A stretch of 57,131 nt of DNA from Bacteroidales bacterium (GCA_017412115.1 JAFPYR010000015.1:1-57131), one strand, 5' to 3'; numbered from the stretch's first letter, positions 1 through 9,336 are shown. Numbers and translations: made by a program. The notes: generated by a model not told the origin, from the sequence alone.

Positions 1-244
<244 letters not shown>

Positions 245-314
245 ACTTCAAAGCAAACTTTTACAATATGTTTTATACATTCAATTGTGTCAAGATTTTT
301 TTTTAAGATATTTA

Positions 315-425
315 AGGTGGTGATAGCGGCGGGGATTCACCTCTTCCCATACCGAACAGAGAAGTTAAGCCCGTTTGCGCCGATGGTACTGAGATACGAA
401 CCGGGAGAGTAGGTAACTGCCTGAT
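315..425 (+). rRNA. rrf: 5S ribosomal RNA
   Basis: The sequence has the 5S core (CCCATACCGAACAGAGAAGTTAAGCCC and GGGAGAGTAGG motifs), about 110 nt long, with ends that can pair (AGGTGG with ACTGCCT). It lies about 70 nt after the 23S end, in rrn operon order. The ends are approximate by a few bases. Confidence 0.93.
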
Positions 426-432
426 TTTTTTA

Positions 433-474
433 AAAACTCGAAATCAATGTAAGGTTGGTTTCGAGTTTTTTTTT
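433..474 (+). terminator. Intrinsic terminator of the rRNA operon
   Basis: A perfect 12-bp stem (AAAAACTCGAAA with TTTCGAGTTTTT) is followed by a T-run directly downstream of 5S rRNA. Confidence 0.85.
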
Positions 475-546
475 GTGTGTAGTTGATGTGTTTTGTTTTT
501 AACTTTTTCTTAATATTCTCTTATTGTTTTTTTAGTTTATAAATTC

Positions 547-554
547 TACTTTTG
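547..554 (+). promoter_or_regulatory. Putative -7 box (TACTTTTG) for the efflux operon
   Basis: The octamer matches the Bacteroidota -7 consensus TAnnTTTG and lies 44 nt upstream of the GbsR/MarR start. No clear -33 element was seen. It would drive the regulator and the efflux genes behind it. Confidence 0.5.
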
Positions 555-598
555 TCCCGAAAGAAATAATTAGTTCGGAATTTATAGAACCAATAAAA

Positions 599-1081
599 AT
601 GCAAGTAGTATTAACCGAAGAAGAAAGAATCCGTAAGCAGCGGGAACTTGTAGAAGCAATGGGCAGACTCACAAATAGAGGTGGCGGTACATTGCTTGCG
701 GGCAGAATTATAGGTCTGCTGTCATTTCTTGATAAAGAAGAATTTACTTTTGAAGAAATTGTCGATGAACTTAAAATTTCAAAGTCATCGGTTTCTACCA
801 CAATAAACCACCTTATGGAAGCCGATAAAATCGAATACGTTACTTATCCGGGCGACCGTAAACGTTATTTCAGGATAAAAATCAACACTCGTAGACAGTT
901 TTTGCAGACAATGCGCCGTTATATGGAAAAATTGGATAAAATCACCCGCTCGGCCTTAGAACTTAAACAAGACAAAAATTCTCGCACGGCTGTTAATCTC
1001 AACGCAATGCTTGAAGGTCTCGTGTTTTGGAAATCTCAAATGGATGCATACGAAAAAGAATTTTTAGCGGACGAGATTTAA
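599..1081 (+). CDS. GbsR/MarR family transcriptional regulator
   Basis: A 160-residue DNA-binding protein, probably the local regulator of the pump encoded next. Residues about 15-100 form a winged helix-turn-helix of the GbsR type: a GGGTLLAGRIIGLLSFL helix, a recognition segment with ISKSSVSTTINHL, and a basic wing GDRKRYFRI. The remaining C-terminal part is helical and probably dimerises. It is the first gene after the rRNA terminator and lies 37 nt before tolC, so it is likely co-transcribed. GbsR-like proteins often sit in front of TolC/RND operons in Bacteroidales and are usually thought to repress them. The effector is unknown. The start is the first ATG after the putative promoter. 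Confidence 0.88.
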   Translation: MQVVLTEEERIRKQRELVEAMGRLTNRGGGTLLAGRIIGLLSFLDKEEFTFEEIVDELKISKSSVSTTINHLMEADKIEYVTYPGDRKRYFRIKINTRRQFLQTMRRYMEKLDKITRSALELKQDKNSRTAVNLNAMLEGLVFWKSQMDAYEKEFLADEI

Positions 1082-1118
1082 CAATTATCAAGTAAATAAA
1101 ATAATACAACATACAAAA

Positions 1119-2420
1119 ATGAATTTAAAGAGAACATTAATGCTAATATTTGCAGCAGGGGTCTTTTCGGGTGCTAATGCCCAGATTGACTCTACTGCAA
1201 ATCAAGGGCCGCTAATCTTGACTCTTGATTCGGCGAAAACTTACGCCGTTCAGCACTCTAAAACCATGCGTACTGCTGATTTGAATATTCAAAAGGCGGA
1301 ATGGGCAAAATGGCAGAGCATCTCTAACATGCTTTTGAATGTGGACGGAACTTTAAGTTACGTTTCATCGTATCCTAAAAAAATCTACGTCAAAGCAATG
1401 GGAGGCTATCTTGAAATGCCCGCTACCGGAACAAAAGGCTTAACCGCTTCTGTGGCTATCAACGGACAGTTGATTATCGGCGTTCAACTCAGCAAAATGG
1501 CGATTGAAATGCAGCAACTCGCGCAATCGTCAAGCGAAAACGACGTAAAAGCCGCAGCCGTAACCTCTTATCTTTCGGTTTTGATTGCTCAGGAAAGCAA
1601 AAAGACCATTGAGGACAGCCGCGCCAACCTCGAAAAAAGTTACAACAACGTCATCCAACTCACAAAAGTCGGAATGGCTGAGCAGACAGACGCCGATCTG
1701 TTGAAAGTTCAGTTAATGGTTCTTGACAACAATCTCAGAGCCGCAGACCGTAACATTCAACTCGCTAAAAGCGCACTCGTAACCGCACTCGGAGCACCGC
1801 CCGCAACGGACGTGGAACTCACCGAAAGTCTCGATTATTTCTTTGAAAACGAGCAGATTACAGAGCCGAGCGGAAACGTTGAAAGCAATATTACAATGAA
1901 ACAGTTGGATATGAACATTCAACTCGCTGAAAAACAGTGGACACTCTCACGCTGGGCTTACGGTCCGACACTTTCAGCCGCTTATATGTTTTCTGGCAAA
2001 CATTATTTCGGAACAGCGGGATTCTCAATGTCGCAACCGCACACATTCAGTTTTCAACTCAGCGTGCCGATTTTCTCATCAGGCAACCGTTACGCCGCTT
2101 GCAGACAGAAGAAAATTGATGTTGACATCGCTCAAACTCAACGCGACCAAACTTTGGAACAGTTGCAGGTTCAGGAGATTCAGTTGAAATATAATCTTTC
2201 CAACGCTATCGAGACTTACAATTCAAGCAAAGAATCTTTGGAACTTTATCAAAAGATATTCAAAAATTCATTGCAGAAATTCAACGTAGGAACAATTTCA
2301 AGCAACGATTTGATTACTGTTAACAACAACCTCTTGAATGCGCAAGGCACTTATATTCAGAGCCTTTACTCGGTAATGAACGCGCAGACGGAACTGTTGA
2401 AACTTTATAACAATTTGTAA
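1119..2420 (+). CDS. TolC family outer membrane efflux protein
   Basis: This is the outer-membrane channel of a tripartite efflux pump. The 433-residue protein begins with a signal peptide (hydrophobic MLIFAAGVFSGANA, predicted cleavage before Gln22). Two outer-membrane-efflux repeats follow (about 30-215 and 250-430), rich in long Gln/Leu coiled-coil helices, and it ends in a helix with NAQTELLKLY. Length and architecture fit TolC. It is second in the operon, 14 nt before the adaptor, so the three pump parts are made together. The substrate cannot be read from sequence. Confidence 0.92.
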   Translation: MNLKRTLMLIFAAGVFSGANAQIDSTANQGPLILTLDSAKTYAVQHSKTMRTADLNIQKAEWAKWQSISNMLLNVDGTLSYVSSYPKKIYVKAMGGYLEMPATGTKGLTASVAINGQLIIGVQLSKMAIEMQQLAQSSSENDVKAAAVTSYLSVLIAQESKKTIEDSRANLEKSYNNVIQLTKVGMAEQTDADLLKVQLMVLDNNLRAADRNIQLAKSALVTALGAPPATDVELTESLDYFFENEQITEPSGNVESNITMKQLDMNIQLAEKQWTLSRWAYGPTLSAAYMFSGKHYFGTAGFSMSQPHTFSFQLSVPIFSSGNRYAACRQKKIDVDIAQTQRDQTLEQLQVQEIQLKYNLSNAIETYNSSKESLELYQKIFKNSLQKFNVGTISSNDLITVNNNLLNAQGTYIQSLYSVMNAQTELLKLYNNL

Positions 2421-2434
2421 ATAAATTAAAAGTC

Positions 2435-3454
2435 ATGATAAATTTAAAACATTATTCACTCATTGCGGCTTCGGCTCTGCTAATTGCTTCGTGCGGCAGT
2501 TCAAAAGATGAAAAGGCCGCTGAAACCGAAAAGGAAAAAATCGAAACCGTTTCAGTTTCCGAACTCAAAAAAACTGAAATTATGCGCGTTCTGACCCTTT
2601 CAAGCGTGTTGCAACCTTACGAAAAAGTAGCAGTTGCGCCCGCGCTTCAAGGCAGAATCACAAATCTTTACGTGGAAGTCGGCGACAAGGTTCAAAAAGG
2701 TCAGATGCTCGCTAAAATGGACGAGACTCAGTACCTTTCAACAAAACTCAATTACGAAAATACCAAAACCGATTTCAACCGTATCAAAATTTTGAACGAT
2801 TCCAACAACATCGCAAAACAGACTTACGACCAAGCAAAATCGGGTCTTGAAGTTTTGGAAACTTCGCTCAAAAACCTTGAACAAAATACTTATCTCCGCG
2901 CTCCTTTTGGCGGTGTTATCTCCGCAAGAAATTACGAGCCGGGCGAATTGTTTTCAGGTCAGGCGATTTACGAATTGGTTCAGACTAATACTTTGAAAGC
3001 CATCGTTCAAGTTCCTGAAACTTACGTGCCTTTCATTAAAACAGGTATGAAAATCAATGTTAAAACCGATACTTATAAAGGTGAAGTTTTCCCCGCAACG
3101 GTGGAAATTGTTTACCCGACAATCGATTCTAAATCGCATACACTTTCAGTTCAACTGAAAATCGCTAACGGTAATCAAAAACTCCGTCCCGGAATGTATG
3201 TCGGCACAACCCTTGAAATGGGCAACGAACTTGCTATGATTGCGCCTTACAATGCCGTTCAAAAACTTCAAGGTAGCGACGAAAGATTCGTATTTTTGGC
3301 TGACGGCAACAAAGCAAAACGCGTTGTGGTAAAACTTGGTCAAAGATTCGACGACAATGTTGAAATCATCGCTGACGAAATCACAGAAGGTAAAAAACTT
3401 ATCGTTCAAGGCGTTGCAAAACTCCACGACGGAACAGCGATTGCAATAAAATAG
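2435..3454 (+). CDS. Efflux RND transporter periplasmic adaptor subunit (lipoprotein)
   Basis: A 339-residue membrane fusion protein linking the RND pump to TolC. A lipobox LIASC puts the lipidated cysteine at residue 20, so it is anchored on the periplasmic side of a membrane. A lipoyl/barrel-sandwich half (YVEVGDKVQKGQMLAKMDE), a coiled-coil hairpin (about 95-130) and the returning half (LRAPFGGVISARNYEPGE) are clear. A beta-barrel and membrane-proximal domain follow (about 180-339). It lies between the TolC and RND genes, but a 154-bp spacer with strong inverted repeats separates it from the RND gene. Confidence 0.92.
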   Translation: MINLKHYSLIAASALLIASCGSSKDEKAAETEKEKIETVSVSELKKTEIMRVLTLSSVLQPYEKVAVAPALQGRITNLYVEVGDKVQKGQMLAKMDETQYLSTKLNYENTKTDFNRIKILNDSNNIAKQTYDQAKSGLEVLETSLKNLEQNTYLRAPFGGVISARNYEPGELFSGQAIYELVQTNTLKAIVQVPETYVPFIKTGMKINVKTDTYKGEVFPATVEIVYPTIDSKSHTLSVQLKIANGNQKLRPGMYVGTTLEMGNELAMIAPYNAVQKLQGSDERFVFLADGNKAKRVVVKLGQRFDDNVEIIADEITEGKKLIVQGVAKLHDGTAIAIK

Positions 3455-3608
3455 TTGCTCGCCGCAGGGCGTTCTTTTTTGAAAAAAAGAACCAAAAAAC
3501 TTTTATACATTGCTTCGCACGGAATCTCCGGCGAGCAAAGCGAGCCGAATATAAAAATTTTCCGGTTCCCTTTTTTAAAAGGGAACAAAAATTAAAAAGT
3601 TAATAAAA
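3455..3608. repeat. Nested inverted repeats inside the efflux operon
   Basis: The spacer between adaptor and RND gene is built from inverted repeats. TTGCTCGCCG (3455-3464) pairs with CGGCGAGCAA (3529-3538). GTTCTTTTTT pairs with the AAAAAGAAC end of the same 22-bp hairpin (3471-3492). GTTCCCTTTT pairs across 3565-3586. No reading frame fits. It could be a small dispersed palindromic element or an RNA-processing or attenuation signal that sets the RND level relative to its partners. Confidence 0.7.
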
Positions 3609-6600
3609 ATGAGTATTTACAAAACCGCGATAGACAAACCTGTTACCACGTCGCTTATTTTTGTGGCGGTAATAATTATCGGTTTGTTTGGCTTGTCAAA
3701 ACTGCCTATCGACCAATATCCCGAAATGGAGCCGCCATACGTTTCCGTGATGTGTACGTATCCCGGCAACACGGGTTCGGAAATAGAAACCAACCTTACC
3801 AAGTTGTTGGAAAACAGTCTTAACTCCGTAGAAGGTTTGGACGAAATGACCTCAACTTCAAAGGATAATATTGCCCTTGTAACGATGAAGTTTCAGTGGG
3901 GACAAAACATGGACGAAGTCGTAAACGACGTGCGAAGTGCTTTGGACATGATAACGGACAACTTGCCTGATGGTGCGGGAAAACCGATTGTGTTCAAGTT
4001 TAATACGTCAATGATGCCGATTTTGATGTACGCCATCACCGCTGACGAAAGTTATGCCGGACTTGACAAAATCCTCGAAGAAAATGTTACCAACGTTTTG
4101 AACCGTGTAGACGGTATCGGTAACCTTTCAGTTGTCGGCGTGCCGGAGCGTTACGTTTATGTTGACGTTGACCAGACAAAAATCGACGCTTTCGGAATTA
4201 GTCTCGAACAAGTGGCCTCTGCCGTGGCTTCCAACAACTTAGACGTTTCTTCGGGAACTGTCAAAATGGGAAAAGAGCAGTACGGACTCCGCGTAAAAAG
4301 CGAATTTAAAGAGAGTGCCGAAATTAACAACCTCGTTGTTACAACAACTCCTCAGGGCAAAAAAGTCTTCGTAAAAGACATCGCAACAGTCCGCGACACA
4401 ATTAAAGACTTGTTCCTTGATTCAAAAATCAATATGCGCGAAGGCTGCCGTCTTGTTATCATGAAACAGACCGGCGGTAACACGGTTCAGATTTGTAAAG
4501 ACGTTAAGAAAATGATGGCGGACATCGAAAAAACTCTTCCGCCAGACATCAAGTTTGAAATTATCAACGACTCGTCAGATACAATTCAAAACTCTATTAA
4601 CTCTCTGACAGAGAGTGTGTTCTATGCGTTATTGTTTGTGGTTTTGGTGGTGTTGTTTTTCCTCGGACAATGGAGAGCAACTCTTATCATCGCAATTTGT
4701 ATCCCGATTTCGCTTATCGTTGCTTTCATTTACTTGTTAGCAACAGATAGTTCTCTGAATATCATTTCTCTGTCGTCTCTTACCGTTGCAATCGGTATGG
4801 TTGTGGACGATGCGATTGTGGTTTTGGAAAATATTGACAAACATATTCAAAGAGGTTCGTCGCCGAGGGAAGCCGCTATTTATGCGACCAACGAGGTGTG
4901 GATTTCAGTTATCGCAACAACGCTTGTAACTTGCGCCGTTTTCGTGCCGCTGACAATGCTTACCGGCGTTGCAGGTATCTTGTTCAAAGAGTTAGGCTGG
5001 ATTGTAACAATCTGCGTTTGTACTTCTACGACCGTTGCAATTTCACTTACCCCGATGCTTTCGTCTAAGATGTTGAAAGCAAGGGAAGTTATTATGGAAA
5101 AACTCGGACAGTCAAAAGGCAAAAAACACGGCAAATCGCTTTACGAGCGTACCGTTTTGCGAGGTCTTGACTGGCTTGACATTCAGTACTCAAAATTGTT
5201 GGCTATCGCGTTAAGACACAAAGTGATAACTATTTCTTCGATTGTGATTTTCTTCGGTTTGTCGCTTATTCCTGCAATTGAGGGCAAAATCGGTATGGAC
5301 TTTATGCCGAGGTCAGACGAAGGCAGGCTCACCGTTACGTTTGAACTTCAACGCGGAACAAGAATTGAAGAAGCCGCAAAAATCGGCCGCCGCATTGAAG
5401 CCGAAATGATGGCAAACAATCCTGAACTTAGAATCGTTTCCACCACTTTGGGTTCTAACGAAGACGCGGGAATTTCAGCCTTGATGTCTTCAACAAGCAA
5501 CTACAAAGGTCAAATGTATATCCGCGCCACCAAAAAATGGGAACGCGAGCGCACGATTTTTGATATTGCCAACACTATCCGCGATCAGTTTGACAACACT
5601 CCTGAAATTGTAAACTACACGGTATCAACATCTTCGGGCGGCGGTATGAGCAGCAACTCTATTGACGTGGAAATTTACGGTTACGACTTTGACGAAACCA
5701 ACCGTATTGCCGAAGAGTTGAAAGAAAAATTGAAACCGATTGAAGGTGCAAAAGACGTTCAGATAAGCCGTGAGGCCGACCGTGCTGAATTGCAACTTAT
5801 TTTCGACAAAGAAAAAATTGCGGAACTCGGTCTTACAACGGCAACCTTAGGAAGTTATATCCGTAATAAGGTTAACGGTTATTCGGCAGGTTATTTGAAA
5901 GAGGACGGCGACGAATATTATATCCGTGTCCGTCTCCGCGAAGAAGACCGCAACTCGTTGGATAAGATTAACGAATTGACAATCAACACTCCGACGGGTG
6001 CAATGGTAAAAGTTAAAGAGTTGGCAACGATTAAGGAATATTGGGCACCGCCTCAGATTGACAGAAAAACCCGTCAGCGTATGAACAAAGTTTCGGTAAC
6101 TCCTGACGATATTTCTTTGACCGATTTGGCGGAAGAGGTTCAAAAGATTCTTGACAAAATCGAAACTCCCTCAGACGTTAAGATTGTCATCGGCGGTGAT
6201 TACGAAGAGCAACAAGAATCGTCAAAAGATATGTCGTTATTGTTCCTTTTGATTGTGATTTTGGTTTATATCGTGATGGCATCGCAGTTTGAATCTTTGT
6301 CAAAACCGTTTATTATCATGATGAGTATTCCGTTTGCGATTTCGGGTGTGATATTTGCGCTTTTGATAACGGGAACAAACTTGAACATGGTCGGAATGTT
6401 AGGTGTGATAATGTTGGCAGGTATCGTTGTTAAAAACGGTATTGTGCTTGTGGACTACATCAACCTTATGCGCGACCGCGACCTTGAATTGAATCAGGCG
6501 ATAGTTTTGTCAGGTCGTTCACGTTTGCGTCCTGTGTTGATGACGGCAGCGACAACGATTCTCGGTATGATTCCGATGGCGGTTTCTTCTGGTGAAGGTG

Positions 6601-6803
6601 CTGAAATTTGGGCTCCGATGGGTGTTGTTGTGATTGGCGGTTTGATAGTTTCAACTGTCATAACGCTTATTATCGTACCTGTTTTGTATGCGATATTCTC
6701 AAAACACGGTGAAAGAGACAAAGCCGAAGAGGTTAAGAAGAGTTTCGTGTTCTACGACATGGACGACAATGCAGTATTCGATTCAAGAAAACCGTTGGAT
6801 TAA
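3609..6803 (+). CDS. Efflux RND transporter permease subunit (AcrB/HAE1-like)
   Basis: This is the inner-membrane proton-driven pump. Its 1064 residues are the usual HAE1 length. TM1 is at about 12-30, with the SKLPIDQYPEMEPPYVSV motif right after it. The TM4 pair of aspartates needed for proton transfer is present (Asp400-Asp401 in GMVVDDAIVVLENI). Two large periplasmic loops are seen (about 35-330 and 560-860). TM8-12 include GVVIGGLIVSTVITLIIVPVLYAI near 1015-1035. It is fourth in the operon and followed by a PII-like gene. HAE1 pumps export drugs, detergents or hydrophobic metabolites; the actual substrate is unknown. Confidence 0.95.
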   Translation: MSIYKTAIDKPVTTSLIFVAVIIIGLFGLSKLPIDQYPEMEPPYVSVMCTYPGNTGSEIETNLTKLLENSLNSVEGLDEMTSTSKDNIALVTMKFQWGQNMDEVVNDVRSALDMITDNLPDGAGKPIVFKFNTSMMPILMYAITADESYAGLDKILEENVTNVLNRVDGIGNLSVVGVPERYVYVDVDQTKIDAFGISLEQVASAVASNNLDVSSGTVKMGKEQYGLRVKSEFKESAEINNLVVTTTPQGKKVFVKDIATVRDTIKDLFLDSKINMREGCRLVIMKQTGGNTVQICKDVKKMMADIEKTLPPDIKFEIINDSSDTIQNSINSLTESVFYALLFVVLVVLFFLGQWRATLIIAICIPISLIVAFIYLLATDSSLNIISLSSLTVAIGMVVDDAIVVLENIDKHIQRGSSPREAAIYATNEVWISVIATTLVTCAVFVPLTMLTGVAGILFKELGWIVTICVCTSTTVAISLTPMLSSKMLKAREVIMEKLGQSKGKKHGKSLYERTVLRGLDWLDIQYSKLLAIALRHKVITISSIVIFFGLSLIPAIEGKIGMDFMPRSDEGRLTVTFELQRGTRIEEAAKIGRRIEAEMMANNPELRIVSTTLGSNEDAGISALMSSTSNYKGQMYIRATKKWERERTIFDIANTIRDQFDNTPEIVNYTVSTSSGGGMSSNSIDVEIYGYDFDETNRIAEELKEKLKPIEGAKDVQISREADRAELQLIFDKEKIAELGLTTATLGSYIRNKVNGYSAGYLKEDGDEYYIRVRLREEDRNSLDKINELTINTPTGAMVKVKELATIKEYWAPPQIDRKTRQRMNKVSVTPDDISLTDLAEEVQKILDKIETPSDVKIVIGGDYEEQQESSKDMSLLFLLIVILVYIVMASQFESLSKPFIIMMSIPFAISGVIFALLITGTNLNMVGMLGVIMLAGIVVKNGIVLVDYINLMRDRDLELNQAIVLSGRSRLRPVLMTAATTILGMIPMAVSSGEGAEIWAPMGVVVIGGLIVSTVITLIIVPVLYAIFSKHGERDKAEEVKKSFVFYDMDDNAVFDSRKPLD

Positions 6804-6871
6804 TTAACAATGAACAATTGACAATTGACAATGAAAAGTAATTGTCAACTGTCAATTGTCAATTATCAATT
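6804..6871. repeat. Tandem and inverted AATTGACA-type repeat
   Basis: GACAATTGACAATTGACAAT runs into its reverse complement ATTGTCAACTGTCAATTGTCAATTATCAATTG, so the spacer folds as a long imperfect hairpin. It lies between the RND stop and the next gene. Such CAATTGACAATTGA runs look like dispersed non-coding repeats and may mark the 3' end of the pump message. Confidence 0.75.
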
Positions 6872-6879
6872 GAAAAAAA

Positions 6880-7173
6880 ATGAAAGCAGTATTTATAGTA
6901 TTCAATCAAGCGAACACCGAGCGTGTTGAATATATGTTAGAGCGTCTTGAAATTCGTGGCTACACTATGTGGGAGCAAGTTTTCGGACAAGGCACAAACG
7001 ACGGCGATCCCCGTCGCGGCACACACACTTGGCCAGAGTTAAATTCATCGCTCTTAACAATAATTCCCGACGAAAAAGTTGACGAACTTTTAAGCAAATG
7101 CAAAAAACTCGACAACCGAAATCTTGAAATGGGTGTCAGAGCATTTGTGTGGAATGTGGAAAAAATGATGTAA
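6880..7173 (+). CDS. PG0541-family, PII-like transporter-associated protein
   Basis: A 97-residue cytosolic protein matching the small PII-like proteins found after RND pumps in Bacteroidales (PG0541 family). It has a ferredoxin-like pattern: beta strand MKAVFIVFNQ, helix TERVEYMLERLEIRG, a T-loop-like segment GQGTNDGDPRRGTHTWPELN, strand SSLLTIIPDE, helix KVDELLSKCKKL and a last strand MGVRAFVWNVE. By analogy with PII it may sense a nucleotide or metal and tune the pump. No canonical GlnK uridylylation motif is present. It is last in the efflux operon, before a terminator. Confidence 0.8.
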   Translation: MKAVFIVFNQANTERVEYMLERLEIRGYTMWEQVFGQGTNDGDPRRGTHTWPELNSSLLTIIPDEKVDELLSKCKKLDNRNLEMGVRAFVWNVEKMM

Positions 7174-7176
7174 AAA

Positions 7177-7215
7177 AAAATTGCCGCACTAAAAAAATAG
7201 TGCGGCAATTTTTTT
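7177..7215 (+). terminator. Terminator of the efflux operon
   Basis: AAATTGCCGCACT and AGTGCGGCAATTT form a perfect stem around a short A-rich loop and are followed by T's. Confidence 0.88.
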
Positions 7216-7222
7216 ATATTTG
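7215..7222 (+). promoter_or_regulatory. Putative -7 box (TATATTTG)
   Basis: It matches TAnnTTTG and lies 27 nt before the aminopeptidase ATG, right after the preceding terminator. Confidence 0.55.
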
Positions 7223-7249
7223 CAAATTATAAAAAAATGATATTTTCGG

Positions 7250-8305
7250 ATGAAAAAAATTAAAGATATGTCTGTTGCGGGCAAAATCATACGCATAGTT
7301 TTGATTTTGTTGGTAGTTTTTTTGTTAATTAATTATAAATTAATAAGTTATGGTATTCAACAGGGCCTCGGACAGTTGGAAATGGTACGAAATGCCGTTG
7401 AGGTTGATACTCTTTTAAACGATAAAAACTATCCCGATTCTTTAAAACAAAAACTCCTGATAATCAAGGAAGTGCGTCAGTTTGCAATAGATTCTTTGGG
7501 ATTGAAAAATTCTCCTAATTACAATGCCGTTTATGATTTGAAAGGGCGGGCTACGGCATACGTGGTTCAAGCCGCTGAAAAATTCCGTGTGAAAAAATAT
7601 TTATGGAAATTCCCGGTTGTCGGAAAACTCCCTTACAAAGGTTATTTCGATGAAAACGATGCTAAAAAAGAAGCTGAAAACCTTGAAAAACAAGGCCTTG
7701 ACGTTAGAATAGTAAATCCTTCCGGATGGTCTACTATGGGATGGTTCAAAGATCCGATTTTGTCCAATATGTTGAACAAAAATGAAGCTTTTTTAGCCGA
7801 ATTGATAATTCATGAATTAACTCATAGTACGGTTTTTGTTAAAGATAATTCCGAACTTAATGAAAATATCGCTGATTATGTCGGTGAAAACGGTGCAAAA
7901 ATTTATTTGAGGGCAAAGTACGGAGATACTTCAAAAGTATTAAAAAATTATGAAAATGTAATTGATGATAATCTTACTTTGGCTAATTATTTTTTACGTT
8001 CGGCTAAAAAACTCGATTCAATGTACTGTACGGAAAATTTTTTAACACTTTCCGACAGCTTGAAAAATATCGAAAAGCAACTTTTTATTTCAAAAATTAT
8101 TGACGGAATTTCTGAGTTGAATTTTAAAAATTTCTCTCCTGAAAAAATAAAAAAAGGTCGTTTGAAAAATATTAATAATACTTTTTTTACCGGTTATATG
8201 ACTTATTATAATCGTAAAGATTCTCTTGAAATTCAAAGAATTAATGATTTTGATAATGATTTTTTCAAGCAATTGGAATTTTTTAAGGAAAAGTACGGGA
8301 AATAG
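7250..8305 (+). CDS. Putative zinc aminopeptidase (COG4324-like), membrane-anchored
   Basis: A 351-residue protein with an N-terminal membrane anchor (about residues 13-32) and a metallopeptidase core. The zinc motif HELTH lies at about 188-192, with a downstream NENIADYVGENGA that supplies glutamate ligands. The GWSTMGWFKDPILSNML stretch before the motif is typical of the predicted aminopeptidase family COG4324. The peptide substrate is unknown. The middle and C-terminus are lysine- and asparagine-rich. It has its own promoter and is not clearly in an operon with the next gene (104-nt gap). Confidence 0.72.
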   Translation: MKKIKDMSVAGKIIRIVLILLVVFLLINYKLISYGIQQGLGQLEMVRNAVEVDTLLNDKNYPDSLKQKLLIIKEVRQFAIDSLGLKNSPNYNAVYDLKGRATAYVVQAAEKFRVKKYLWKFPVVGKLPYKGYFDENDAKKEAENLEKQGLDVRIVNPSGWSTMGWFKDPILSNMLNKNEAFLAELIIHELTHSTVFVKDNSELNENIADYVGENGAKIYLRAKYGDTSKVLKNYENVIDDNLTLANYFLRSAKKLDSMYCTENFLTLSDSLKNIEKQLFISKIIDGISELNFKNFSPEKIKKGRLKNINNTFFTGYMTYYNRKDSLEIQRINDFDNDFFKQLEFFKEKYGK

Positions 8306-8409
8306 TACAAAAATTAGTGTTTTACGTATTTTTTTTGAAAAATTTGGTGAGAATACTGAAAAAATCTAAATTAGCGGAGAAAATTTCTTATAATTAATCT
8401 ACATAAAAA

Positions 8410-9315
8410 ATGGCAAAAGTAAAAGTAGCTGTAGTCGGTTACGGCAATATCGGAAAGTATTCATTGCAGGCTGTTAAAGCCGCTGAAGATTTGGAACTCG
8501 TAGGAGTTGTCCGCAGAAAAGAATCTTTAGGCAAAAAAAGCCCTGAATTGGAAGGTGTTAAAGTCGTTTCTAATATCGACGAACTCGGAAAAGTAGACGT
8601 TGCAATTTTGGCTGTTCCTTCAAGGGAAATTCCTATTACGGCCAAGGAATTGGTTCAAAAAGGTATTTCTACCGTTGATAGTTTTGATATTCACGGAAAA
8701 GACATTCTCGACCTTTATAAATCGCTTGATTCGGAATGTAAAAAATCCGGCGCAAAAGCAATAATTTCAGCCGGTTGGGATCCGGGTACAGACTCACTTA
8801 TCCGTACTCTTTTGCTTGCAATGGCTCCTAAAGGTTTGACATACACCAATTTCGGTCCGGGTATGAGCATGGGACATTCTGTTGTTGCTCGTAGCAAAAA
8901 AGGTGTTAAAGATGCTCTTTCAATGACTATTCCGCTCGGTACAGGCGTTCACCGCAGAGACGTTTATGTTGAGTTGGAAGACGGTGTTGATTTTAAATCT
9001 GTTGAAAACGCTATCAAAACCGATTCTTATTTCTGTAACGATGATACTCACGTTCATCAAGTTTCATGCGTAAAAGATCTCAGAGATATGGGTCACGGTG
9101 TTCTTTTGGAAAGAAAAGGCGTTAGCGGTGAAACTCAAAACCAACGTTTCCAATTTACTATGCAAATCAACAATCCTGCATTAACGGGACAAGTTCTTGC
9201 TTCTTGTGCAAGAGCAGTCGTAAAACAAAATCCCGGCTGTTACACTCTCCCGCAAATTGCACCATACGATTTGATTAATATTGATTTGGACGAATTTTTA
9301 TTGCATACGGTTTAG
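8410..9315 (+). CDS. ddh: meso-Diaminopimelate D-dehydrogenase
   Basis: This enzyme makes meso-diaminopimelate in one step from tetrahydrodipicolinate, NADPH and ammonia, for lysine and peptidoglycan. At 301 residues it has the family length. The NADPH-binding start KVAVVGYGNIGKYSLQAV, the substrate-loop motif SAGWDPGTDSLIR (about 119-131) and GPGMSMGHSVVARS (about 148-161) are diagnostic. It lies alone between the aminopeptidase and a convergent terminator. Its presence implies a DAP-type cell wall and the dehydrogenase variant of the pathway, unless the aminotransferase route is also encoded elsewhere. Confidence 0.93.
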   Translation: MAKVKVAVVGYGNIGKYSLQAVKAAEDLELVGVVRRKESLGKKSPELEGVKVVSNIDELGKVDVAILAVPSREIPITAKELVQKGISTVDSFDIHGKDILDLYKSLDSECKKSGAKAIISAGWDPGTDSLIRTLLLAMAPKGLTYTNFGPGMSMGHSVVARSKKGVKDALSMTIPLGTGVHRRDVYVELEDGVDFKSVENAIKTDSYFCNDDTHVHQVSCVKDLRDMGHGVLLERKGVSGETQNQRFQFTMQINNPALTGQVLASCARAVVKQNPGCYTLPQIAPYDLINIDLDEFLLHTV

Positions 9316-9336
9316 TTTTTTTTGATAATAAAAAAC

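Noticed and set aside
6880..7173. GlnB/GlnK nitrogen regulator
   Set aside because: It lacks the conserved T-loop tyrosine context and the nucleotide-binding signature, and it sits with an RND pump, not amtB.
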